This document shows, one piece after another, positions 53,081 through 62,692 of a stretch of DNA of 64,000 nucleotides. The first letter of the stretch is position 1. Every line of letters starts with the position of its first letter. The DNA lies in NCBI RefSeq assembly GCF_015694705.1, contig NZ_JADQDR010000004.1:186001-250000 (forward strand), given 5' to 3'. Position numbers and translations under genes: made by a program. This stretch comes from Pontibacter rufus (GTDB taxonomy: Bacteria > Bacteroidota > Bacteroidia > Cytophagales > Hymenobacteraceae). Below the pieces are notes generated by a model. The model was not told where the DNA came from, ran no database searches, and was given only the letters and a program-made list of their open reading frames with translations.

Positions 53081-55444
53081 TTATTCGGTGCGCAGCGAGG
53101 TAACCGGTGTGGCTACGGCTGTTTTAATGGCATGGAAGCTGAGTGTGAGCATGGCAATGAGGAAGGTGGCTACAAAGGCAGCGGCAAATATCCACCAGCT
53201 CAACTCGGTGCGGTCGGCATAGTCGTTTAGCCAGCCGCTCATAAAGTACCAGCCCAGCGGCAGGGCAATCAGATTGGCAATCAGCACTAGTTTCAGGAAG
53301 TCTTTGCTCAGCATGAGTACGATGCTTGAAACCGACGCGCCTAGAACTTTGCGGATGCCAATTTCTTTGGTGCGTTGCTCGGCTGTAAACAGGGCCAGCC
53401 CAAACAAACCGAGGCAGGAGATAAAGATGGCGATACCGGCAAAGTACTTGGTTAATGCTCCAATGATAGCCTCGCTCTTGTACATCCGCTCAAAGTCATC
53501 GTCCATAAAGTGGTACTCAAATGGGAAAGCCGGATTATAACGTTTCAGTATTTTCTCCATCGCGCCCAGTGCTTCTGTGGTCTGGCCTGGTGCTATGCGG
53601 GCAAACAGGGTATTCTCTTCTTTTGGCTGCAGGCGTAGAATAACGGGCTGCGTCGGCACGTGAATGGAAGTAGAGTGGAAATTCTTTATCACCCCGATAA
53701 TGTGGCCCTCGTTGCCCCACTGCAACCATTCGCCCACCGGGTTCTTCATTTGCATCAGCCGCGCGGCCTCTTCGTTCACAATAAATGCGGCTGTATCAGT
53801 TCCATACTCTTTCGAAAAGCTACGGCCTTCCTTCAGGGTGATGCCCATGGTCTTCAGGAAATCATAATCCACCGTCATCACACTAAACAGAATATCGGCG
53901 TTCGGGTCTTTGCCTTTCCACGAAACACTTCCGGTAGAGTTGCCCACCATCAGCGGGTTTTGGTTGGCTGCAGTTACGGCCAGCACGCCTGGTGTATTTA
54001 GTAACTCCCGCTTTATGACTTCGTACCGGTTGTTTATTTCTCCTTCTATGGGCACATACACCAGGTTTTCGCGGTTCAGGCCTATGTTTTTAGTGCGGAT
54101 GTAGTGCAACTGCAGGTATACCACCAACGTGCTGATAATAAGCAAGGCAGAAAGTATAAACTGGAACACCACCAGCCCCTTGCGGAACACCGCCACGTTT
54201 TTGTTCAGTTTTATAGTCCCTTTCAGCACAATCGCCGGGTCGAAGGCGGAGAGGAAGAAAGCGGGATAACTGCCCGAGATAACCCCGGTAAGCACGGCAA
54301 CAGCGAGCAAGAGCAAAATAAATTGCGGGTCGGTGAGGTTGAGCTCGATAAATTTCCCGGTTAAATCATTGAATTGCGGCAGCAAGATACCCACAAGGTT
54401 AACGGCCACAAACAAGGCCAGGAAAGCTACCAATACCGACTCCACCATAAACTGCCGGATAAGCGCCGGCCGGCTGGCGCCAATGGCTTTGCGCACGCCC
54501 ACTTCTTTGGCCCGCTTGGCAGAGCGCGCCGTGGCCAGGTTCATAAAGTTGATGCAGGCAATTACCAGTATAAAGATAGCCACCACAATAAATAGGCGCA
54601 CATATTCTATGCGGCCACCGCCCTCTTTGCCACTGCGGAAATCGCCGTGGAGGTACATGTCCTTTACCGGCTGCACAAACAGTTCTGTTTTAGAGTCTTT
54701 GCTGTGGTTTTTAATGATAGGCCTGATTTTAGCATTTAAGGCATCGATATCAGTGCCTGGCTGCAGCTGCACAAACGTGCGAAGCGCATTACTTTCCCAC
54801 CCGTTCAGCCAATCGTTACCGGGGCTGTTTATCCAATCTGCCACCGGCATCACGTAATCGAACTGCATCGAAGAGTTTTTAGGTACATCCTTGAAAACGC
54901 CGGTTACTTTGTAACTCTTGTCGTTGTTGATTTTAAAAATCTTGCCCATAGCATCGGCCGGTGAATCAAAAAACTGCTTTGCTACCGTTTCGGATATCAC
55001 CACGCTATTTGGCTGCTTTAGTGCCTGCGCCGCATCGCCGTGCAACAGCGGAAAAGAGAACATCTCAAAAAATTCCGGGTCGGCATAGCGTCCGTTTACT
55101 TTCAGCACTTTATCGTTCAGCGTGAACAGCTGCTTCCAGTCCCAGGTGGTGCTGCGCACGGCATGCTTCACCTCCGGCAATTCGGCTTCCAGCGCTTCCG
55201 CCAACGGCCCAGGGTTGGCGTCTATCGTCAGGTCGTCGCCTCCGGGGTAATGCTGTATTTCCATCACCCGGTACAGGTTGTCTGCATCGGCATGAAAGCG
55301 GTCGAAGCTGATTTCATCCTGCACCCATAGCAAAATCAGGATGCTGCAGGTCATGCCCAGCGCCAGCCCCAGAATGTTTATCAGAGAAAAGACTTTGTGG
55401 CGCATCAGGTTGCGGTACGCCATTTTGAGGTAATTCTTAAACAT
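53081..55444 (-). CDS. ABC transporter permease, MacB/FtsX type
   Basis: 787-residue inner-membrane permease of the Bacteroidota type. The N-terminus MFKNYLKMAYRNLMRHKVFSLINILGLALGMTCSILIL is diagnostic. Two MacB-like periplasmic domains (about residues 45-270 and 480-650) alternate with FtsX-type three-helix blocks, including RSAKRAKEVGVRKAIGAS and EQRTKEIGIRKVLGASVS, the coupling-helix motif. It lacks its own ATPase; no ATPase gene is adjacent. It is divergent from the regulator gene at 55963, with a candidate sigma-54 site upstream. Confidence 0.93.
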   Translation of the reverse strand: MFKNYLKMAYRNLMRHKVFSLINILGLALGMTCSILILLWVQDEISFDRFHADADNLYRVMEIQHYPGGDDLTIDANPGPLAEALEAELPEVKHAVRSTTWDWKQLFTLNDKVLKVNGRYADPEFFEMFSFPLLHGDAAQALKQPNSVVISETVAKQFFDSPADAMGKIFKINNDKSYKVTGVFKDVPKNSSMQFDYVMPVADWINSPGNDWLNGWESNALRTFVQLQPGTDIDALNAKIRPIIKNHSKDSKTELFVQPVKDMYLHGDFRSGKEGGGRIEYVRLFIVVAIFILVIACINFMNLATARSAKRAKEVGVRKAIGASRPALIRQFMVESVLVAFLALFVAVNLVGILLPQFNDLTGKFIELNLTDPQFILLLLAVAVLTGVISGSYPAFFLSAFDPAIVLKGTIKLNKNVAVFRKGLVVFQFILSALLIISTLVVYLQLHYIRTKNIGLNRENLVYVPIEGEINNRYEVIKRELLNTPGVLAVTAANQNPLMVGNSTGSVSWKGKDPNADILFSVMTVDYDFLKTMGITLKEGRSFSKEYGTDTAAFIVNEEAARLMQMKNPVGEWLQWGNEGHIIGVIKNFHSTSIHVPTQPVILRLQPKEENTLFARIAPGQTTEALGAMEKILKRYNPAFPFEYHFMDDDFERMYKSEAIIGALTKYFAGIAIFISCLGLFGLALFTAEQRTKEIGIRKVLGASVSSIVLMLSKDFLKLVLIANLIALPLGWYFMSGWLNDYADRTELSWWIFAAAFVATFLIAMLTLSFHAIKTAVATPVTSLRTE

Positions 55445-55529
55445 AGTTTTAAGTGTTATAAGGTATCGGAATGCTTTAGCTGGTTTTGTTGCGCTTTATC
55501 TCCAATAAAGTGTGTTCTGCACAGCCATA

Positions 55530-55545
55530 AGAAATTTGCATGCCA
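55530..55545 (-). promoter_or_regulatory. Candidate sigma-54 (-24/-12) promoter for the permease gene
   Basis: Minus strand reads TGGCATGCAAATTTCT, against TGGCACGNNNNTTGCW: the -24 GG is intact, the ten-base spacing to the -12 position is right, but the -12 G is T. It lies about 86 bases before the permease ATG. The adjacent regulator is sigma-54-dependent. Confidence 0.45.
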
Positions 55546-55666
55546 TAAATTATACACATTGATTTACAGCAACTTAACACCTGTATAACTTTCAAGCCTG
55601 TACGCTTCCGATACACTTTCCACGCGAACACCTGTGCGCCTGTGATACAGGTATTTGTTCGCATAA

Positions 55667-55700
55667 GACCTCGCAGCGTGCGCAGCTCCTGCGAGCGTCT
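55667..55700. repeat. GACCTCGCAG-family repeat
   Basis: GACCTCGCAG then CGTGCGCAGCTCCTGCGAGC; core shared with 23541, 25729 and 58704. Confidence 0.7.
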
Positions 55701-55962
55701 GGGATTGTCTGCATCTTCTCGAGGGCCTCTACCCCAGGATTTACAGGATTAGAGGATTGACAAGATGCAGGAGTATAAAAAGGGAGGTCTCCGCTGGTAC
55801 AAACTTGTCGCTTGTGCCCGAACATCTATAAAAAGAGATGTTCGATTGCGAGCTTGCATAACATAAATATTAAAGTACAAAATCCTGTTCATCCTAAAAT
55901 CCTGATTCCCACATATTCAAAGGAATTATTATCTTCGATCTACAAATCAGCTTAGAACAAGT

Positions 55963-57342
55963 ATGGCCCAGTTAAAAAATGCCCGGGTGTTGGTGGTGGA
56001 CGACGAAACGGATGTGCTTTTTGCCTTTAAGATGTTGCTGAAACCAGAGGTAAAGGAGGTGGTAACGGAGAAGAACCCGGACAACCTGCTGGCGATTCTG
56101 GCGCGGGAGCAATTCGATGTCATTTTCCTGGACATGAACTTTAAAAGTGCCCTGAACACCGGCAACGAAGGCTTGTTCTGGCTGAGCCAGACTCTGGAGA
56201 AAGACAAAAACGCCACCGTTATACTCATTACCGCTTACGGCGATGTGGCGCTGGCTGTAAAATCGCTCAAAATAGGTGCCTTCGATTTTATCGTGAAGCC
56301 CTGGCAGAACGAAAAACTACTGGAAACGCTGGCAAATGCATTGGAGCACCGGCAGCAAAAAAAGCGCGGCACACAAGCCCCCAGTAGCGCGCCCAAAGCG
56401 TTCGATGCCACCGCCATACTTGGTAAATCACAAGCCATACAGGAGGTGCTGCACAAGCTGGATAAAATTGCGCCCACCGAAGCGAATGTACTCATCCTTG
56501 GCGAGAACGGTACCGGCAAAGAACTGGTGGCCCGCGCGCTGCACCAAAAGTCCTTCCGGGCCAACAAGCCGTTTGTGAGCGTGGACATTGCTGCCCTCAC
56601 CGAAACGCTGTTCGAAAGTGAGCTTTTCGGCTATAAAAAAGGTGCTTTTACCGATGCCAAAGAAGACCGGGCCGGCCGATTTGAAGCGGCAAACGGTGGT
56701 ACCTTATTCCTGGATGAGATTGGCAACATTTCGCCGGCCATGCAGGCCAAGCTGCTCACGGTGCTCCAAAACCGACAGGTCATTCCCCTGGGTTCCAACA
56801 CGCCGGTACCGGTTGATATCCGGCTGGTTTCGGCTACCAACGAACCTATTTACCAACTGGCTGCTCAAAACCGCTTCCGTAAAGATTTGATTTACCGCAT
56901 CAATACCGTAGAAATCACCCTGCCCCCCCTGCGCGAGCGCCACGGCGACGTAGAGCTGCTGGCCCGCCATTTTGCCGAATACTACGCCACCAAAAACCAC
57001 AAACCTATACCTGATTTCTCGGAGGCTGCCCTGCGCAAGCTCAACCGGCATTCATGGCCGGGCAATATCCGCGAGCTGCAGCATGCCGTGGAGCGCGCCA
57101 TTATTATGGCCGAAGGCAAGGAACTGCAGCCGGAAGATTTCAGCTTCTCGCCTATGGAGATGCCCGCTGCGCCGTCTGCCGTGGCTATCTCACAGGATAT
57201 TTCACTGCCGCTGAGTGAGATTGAGCGCGAGACCATCATCCGTGTTATCGAGAAAAATAAAGGCAATATCTCTAAATCTGCCAAAGAGTTGGGTCTGACC
57301 CGCACGGCCCTTTACCGCCGCCTGAACAAACATGATATTTAA
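55963..57342 (+). CDS. Sigma-54-dependent response regulator (NtrC family)
   Basis: 459 residues. The receiver domain has phosphoacceptor Asp57 (VIFLDMNF), with Asp13 and Asp14 and Lys in the PWQ loop. The AAA+ domain has Walker A GENGTGKE and the sigma-54 contact loop GAFTDA (GAFTGA variant). Walker B is GGTLFLDEIG, and the R-finger region is FRKDLIYRINTVEI. The C-terminal Fis-type helix-turn-helix is SKSAKELGLTRTALYRRLNK. The kinase gene starts 11 bases before its stop, so the two are translationally coupled. It likely controls the divergent permease. Confidence 0.95.
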   Translation: MAQLKNARVLVVDDETDVLFAFKMLLKPEVKEVVTEKNPDNLLAILAREQFDVIFLDMNFKSALNTGNEGLFWLSQTLEKDKNATVILITAYGDVALAVKSLKIGAFDFIVKPWQNEKLLETLANALEHRQQKKRGTQAPSSAPKAFDATAILGKSQAIQEVLHKLDKIAPTEANVLILGENGTGKELVARALHQKSFRANKPFVSVDIAALTETLFESELFGYKKGAFTDAKEDRAGRFEAANGGTLFLDEIGNISPAMQAKLLTVLQNRQVIPLGSNTPVPVDIRLVSATNEPIYQLAAQNRFRKDLIYRINTVEITLPPLRERHGDVELLARHFAEYYATKNHKPIPDFSEAALRKLNRHSWPGNIRELQHAVERAIIMAEGKELQPEDFSFSPMEMPAAPSAVAISQDISLPLSEIERETIIRVIEKNKGNISKSAKELGLTRTALYRRLNKHDI

Positions 57343-58693
57343 GCGCCTTGAGCTCGGGCTGTTCGTCCGGCTGTTCCTTATTTTGGGGATGATGTTCCTC
57401 ACGCTGCAGTACTTGGTGCAGTTTACCTGGCTACAGGTTGTGTCGGGTATACTTGTCATGCTGGCACAGGTATGGGAGTTGGCCAATTACGTGACCCGCA
57501 GCAACAACGAGCTGGCCAAGTTTCTGCAGGCCGTAAAGCAACGGGATTTTTCGCAACGCTTTAACGAGCATACCACCAACAACTCGTTGCAGCAACTACA
57601 CGCCGCTTTCAACCTCATCAACGACAGCTTTAAGCAACTGCACATCGAGCGGGAGGCACAGTTCCAGTACATGCAAACCATTCTGCAGCTGATTGACACC
57701 GGCATTATGGCCCTGGACGAAGAAACTGGCGAAGTGGAATGGGTGAACGATGCCTTTAAGAGAATCCTGAGCATCCCCTACCTGAAGAGTCTGGCAGGTC
57801 TGGAGCCGCGCTACCCTGCTTTGTACGAGGCTATACTTGAACTGCAGCCAAACGATAACAAACTACTGAAGCTAAAGCTGCCCAATGGCTCTTCGCAACT
57901 CTTGCTGACGGCTACGGCTTTTACCATGCAGCACCGTAACCTGTTGCTGGTCGCGCTTAAAAACGTGAGCGCCACCGTGGATGCTACCGAAACAGAGGCC
58001 TGGCAAAAACTGCTGCGCGTGATGACGCACGAAATCATGAATTCGGTTGCGCCTATCGCCTCGCTGGCCGACAGCCTGGAACGCCACCTGCACGCTGCCC
58101 ACAACAAGTATAAACTGGACCCGGAAAGTAAGCCTGATTTAGAACTCCTGCAGGACACCGAGGAAGGCATCGGCATCATTAAAAAGCGCAGCGAAGGTTT
58201 GCTCCGTTTCGCGCAGTTTTACCGCAACCTCAACAAGCAACAGCAACTGCTATTCACCACCGTTTACGTGCAGGAACTGTTCAACAGCATTGATGGGCTG
58301 ATGCGTCCGCAACTGGAGGAACAGGGTGTGGAGCTGATTTGCATGGTTTCCCCACGCGACCTCACCCTGCAAGCCGACGTAAATTTACTCGAACAGGTGC
58401 TCATCAACCTTTTGTTAAATGCCAAACGTGCCGTACAAAACAGGCCATACCCGCGCATTATACTGGCCGCCCAGCAACTGGAAGATGGCAAAACCACCAT
58501 CACCGTGCAGGACAACGGCAGTGGCATTCCGGAGGAGCTACTCGAAAGCATCTTTATCCCCTTCTTCACCTCCCATAAAGACGGCTCCGGCATTGGCCTC
58601 AGCCTGGCCAAACACATCATGCTCCTGCACAAAGGCAGTATACAGGTAGAAAGTAAAGAAGGCGTCGGCACGACGTTCAGTTTATACTTTTAA
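57332..58693 (+). CDS. Sensor histidine kinase, partner of the upstream regulator
   Basis: 453 residues. Two N-terminal membrane helices (about residues 10-50) leave almost no periplasmic domain, so the signal is probably sensed in the membrane or cytoplasm. A PAS-like region around residues 110-210 (LIDTGIMALDEETGEVEWVNDAF) precedes the dimerisation box with His233 in RVMTHEIMNSVAP. The ATPase domain has N (LLLNAKRAV), G1 (DNGSGIP) and G2 (GSGIGLSLAKHI). The HEIMN box resembles NtrY-type kinases. Confidence 0.94.
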   Translation: MIFKRLELGLFVRLFLILGMMFLTLQYLVQFTWLQVVSGILVMLAQVWELANYVTRSNNELAKFLQAVKQRDFSQRFNEHTTNNSLQQLHAAFNLINDSFKQLHIEREAQFQYMQTILQLIDTGIMALDEETGEVEWVNDAFKRILSIPYLKSLAGLEPRYPALYEAILELQPNDNKLLKLKLPNGSSQLLLTATAFTMQHRNLLLVALKNVSATVDATETEAWQKLLRVMTHEIMNSVAPIASLADSLERHLHAAHNKYKLDPESKPDLELLQDTEEGIGIIKKRSEGLLRFAQFYRNLNKQQQLLFTTVYVQELFNSIDGLMRPQLEEQGVELICMVSPRDLTLQADVNLLEQVLINLLLNAKRAVQNRPYPRIILAAQQLEDGKTTITVQDNGSGIPEELLESIFIPFFTSHKDGSGIGLSLAKHIMLLHKGSIQVESKEGVGTTFSLYF

Positions 58694-58703
58694 ACACTGG
58701 CAC

Positions 58704-58739
58704 AGACCTCGCAGGAGCTGCGCACACTGCGAGGTCTTT
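58704..58739 (+). terminator. Terminator after the kinase gene, formed by a GACCTCGCAG-family repeat
   Basis: AGACCTCGCAG pairs with CTGCGAGGTCT, the loop being GAGCTGCGCACA, followed by TTT. The same core occurs at 23541, 25729 and 55667. The gap to the catalase gene also holds the hairpin at 58797. Confidence 0.8.
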
Positions 58740-58796
58740 AACACTGTTCTTCGTCTTTCCTTAATCGTAACCCGTTATCTCAACTCAAAGCAAACA

Positions 58797-58848
58797 AGGT
58801 ATAAACTTGTCATCATAACTTTTCCTAAATGATGACAGGTTTATACCT
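58797..58848. repeat. Inverted repeat built from GGTATAAA/TTTATACC
   Basis: 20-base arms, AGGTATAAACTTGTCATCAT (58797-58816) and ATGATGACAGGTTTATACCT (58829-58848), differ at one pair. 12-base loop. Confidence 0.8.
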
Positions 58849-59001
58849 CGTTTACAGCCCCGCCAATCATCTTCTCCTGCTTCATCAATTTTATCTATGA
58901 TGCATAGAAAAACATTATGATTTTAAGCATAACATATTGAACTATAATCCAGTTAAAGAAGAATTGTAGCATACTTTTATTCACCTTAGCAGCATGTACC
59001 C

Positions 59002-60648
<1,647 letters not shown>

Positions 60649-60758
60649 AGCATCGCCAATTACAAAGTAGCGATGATGGCTACCGTTCTGTTTAGAAGCT
60701 GAGTCAGAAATGTGGGGTAAAACAACACCGGTTTTTTTTACCTACTCCGCTTATAGTG

Positions 60759-60784
60759 TTTATACCTGATGAGCCGGGTATAAA
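60759..60784. repeat. Inverted repeat built from TTTATACC
   Basis: TTTATACC (60759-60766) and GGTATAAA (60777-60784) around a ten-base spacer; part of the same set as 25887 and 58797. Confidence 0.65.
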
Positions 60785-60800
60785 ATCAGCTTACCATGAT

Positions 60801-60841
60801 CAAAGGCAGCTTCACGCAGAGGCTGCCTTTGGTTTTTACTG
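60801..60841 (+). terminator. Terminator after the catalase gene
   Basis: CAAAGGCAGC (60801-60810) pairs with GCTGCCTTTG (60832-60841), followed by GTTTTT. Confidence 0.82.
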
Positions 60842-60939
60842 CTCCGCTATATTCCATAACCCTTATACTTCTAAAGCGTTAATGGTCAATAGGGTATATC
60901 CCAAGTAAAAACGTTGTTTCACTTCTTCCGCTTCAGCCA

Positions 60940-62061
60940 ATGGCATCACCATCCCTCCGACAGACCCTCATCGATATCTTAGCAACTGCTGATATAAACG
61001 TAAATGGTCCGGCCCCCTGGGACCTGCAGGTACACGACGACCGCTTTTACAAACGCGTGCTCAGCGAAGGCACACTGGGACTTGGCGAATCATACATGGA
61101 TGGTTGGTGGGAATGTGCGCAGATGGATGCCTTTGTGTTCCGGGCGCTGCGGGGCGACCTTTACAAAAAAGCAAAACCCGGCTGGCGGGCGCTGCTGAAG
61201 ATGCTGCTTGCCAAAGTATTTAACATGCAGGCAAAAGGCAAGGCAGCCCGTAACGCCCAACGCCACTACGATATCGGTAATAAACTGTACGAGCTCATGC
61301 TGGACAAACGAATGACCTACAGCTGCGGCTACTGGAAAAATGCCGATACCCTAGACCAAGCCCAGGAAAATAAGCTGGACCTCATCTGCCGGAAAATCAG
61401 GTTGCAGCCGGGCCAGCGCGTACTCGACATTGGCTGTGGCTGGGGCAGCTTTGCCAAATTTGCCGCCGAGAAGTATGGCGCAGAGGTAGTAGGCGTAACT
61501 GTGGCACGCAATCAGGTAGAACTGGCAAGAGAAAGGTGCCAAGGCTTGCCCGTGGAAATCCGGTTGCAGGATTACCGCGACGTAAACGAACAGTTCGACC
61601 ATGTGGTGTCGGTAGGGATGGTGGAGCACGTGGGTTACCGCAATTACCACACGTTCATGAAAACAGCCGCCCGCTGCCTCAAAGACGACGGCTTGTTTCT
61701 GCTGCACTCCATCGGCAGTAATATCTCCAAAACCTCCGCCGACCCATTTACCAATACCTACATTTTCCCCAACTGCCTTATTCCTTCTCTCAAACAACTC
61801 AGCGCTGCCATGGAGTATATTTTTGTACTCGAAGACCTGCATAACTTCGGCCCCTACTATGACCCCACCCTGATGGCCTGGTTTCATAACTTCGATGCGA
61901 ACTGGGAGCAGCTACAAGACGAATACGGAGACAGGTTCTACCGCATGTGGAAATACTATCTCCTTTCCAGCGCCGGCTCCTTCCGCGCCCGCAACAACCA
62001 ACTCTGGCAACTGGTACTCTCCAAAAAAGGCATTGTAGGCGGCTATGAAGCAGTGAGGTAA
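60940..62061 (+). CDS. cfa: Cyclopropane-fatty-acyl-phospholipid synthase
   Basis: Transfers a methylene group from SAM to unsaturated membrane lipids, 373 residues. The N-terminal lipid-binding region contains LGLGESYMDGWWE. The SAM domain has motif I VLDIGCGWGSFAKFAAEKYGAEVVGVTVARNQ, and the active-site region includes ERCQGLPVEIRLQDYRDV and EHVGYRNYHTFM. The tail YLLSSAGSFRARNNQLWQLVLSK is typical. It may protect membranes under stress, like the catalase next to it, but each has its own terminator or promoter space. Confidence 0.95.
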   Translation: MASPSLRQTLIDILATADINVNGPAPWDLQVHDDRFYKRVLSEGTLGLGESYMDGWWECAQMDAFVFRALRGDLYKKAKPGWRALLKMLLAKVFNMQAKGKAARNAQRHYDIGNKLYELMLDKRMTYSCGYWKNADTLDQAQENKLDLICRKIRLQPGQRVLDIGCGWGSFAKFAAEKYGAEVVGVTVARNQVELARERCQGLPVEIRLQDYRDVNEQFDHVVSVGMVEHVGYRNYHTFMKTAARCLKDDGLFLLHSIGSNISKTSADPFTNTYIFPNCLIPSLKQLSAAMEYIFVLEDLHNFGPYYDPTLMAWFHNFDANWEQLQDEYGDRFYRMWKYYLLSSAGSFRARNNQLWQLVLSKKGIVGGYEAVR

Positions 62062-62175
62062 ATGGTTGCAGTATAACACACAACTCTACAGAGCATCTTT
62101 CAACTTTATACTTGTCAATTAAGAATAAAGCTGCGGAGCAGAAACAGTAGCTAAGTACCATTTACAGCCTGTAAG

Positions 62176-62540
62176 CTATGCAACAGACACATGAGTCATG
62201 TGCACCTTTCGACACTCCACTGTTCGAGCGTTCAGCGAGTTTGGAGGGTCTTGATTCTTTTGCTTACTTTTCTCATCAAGGAGAAAAGTAAGGCCCAGCC
62301 GGCGAGGCGAAAAGTCAGCTAAGCGCATAAAAGCTGAAGTATAGGTTAGACCTGCATTCCTGGGCACTCATCAGCCTACTATAGTATCTATACTTACGCC
62401 AGTTACAAACTGGCATCATACGCAATCACATTTACCGCTACGCTCAAACTTGCGGTAGAGACAACCATCAAGGACACGGGCTGCAAGCCCGCGCCAGCAA
62501 TCACTATAAGTAAGTATAAACGTTAATACTAGCCCGCGCC
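62176..62540. other. Gene-free stretch with dispersed-repeat character
   Basis: Part of the 631-base gap between cfa and dnaX. The segment around 62230-62310 (TTCTTTTGCTTACTTTTCTC, then AAGGAGAAAAGTAAGG) has an inverted-repeat core, and such sequences are often dispersed in Bacteroidota genomes. GCCCGCGCCAGCA occurs twice (near 62490 and 62532). Three AAGTATA/TATACTT words lie inside. No gene could be supported. Confidence 0.4.
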
Positions 62541-62680
62541 AGCAGCAAAACAGTTTCCAAACCTCTCTCCTGCCACTATTCCCACCTAACGTTTGTTACT
62601 ACAAACAAGGCACGATTCCGTGGATAACTCTATGGATAAGTGCTGGATAAAAAGCACTCCCAATTCAGATGCGGATTGAT

Positions 62681-62688
62681 TATCTTTG
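62681..62688 (+). promoter_or_regulatory. Predicted -7 element for dnaX, very close to the start codon
   Basis: TATCTTTG fits TAnnTTTG exactly and ends four bases before the ATG at 62693. The transcript would begin at, or within a few bases of, the start codon. Confidence 0.6.
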
Positions 62689-62692
62689 TGTA

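Noticed and set aside
62176..62367. 63-codon minus-strand frame before dnaX
   Set aside because: Encoded by a repeat-like intergenic stretch; no start signal or domain.
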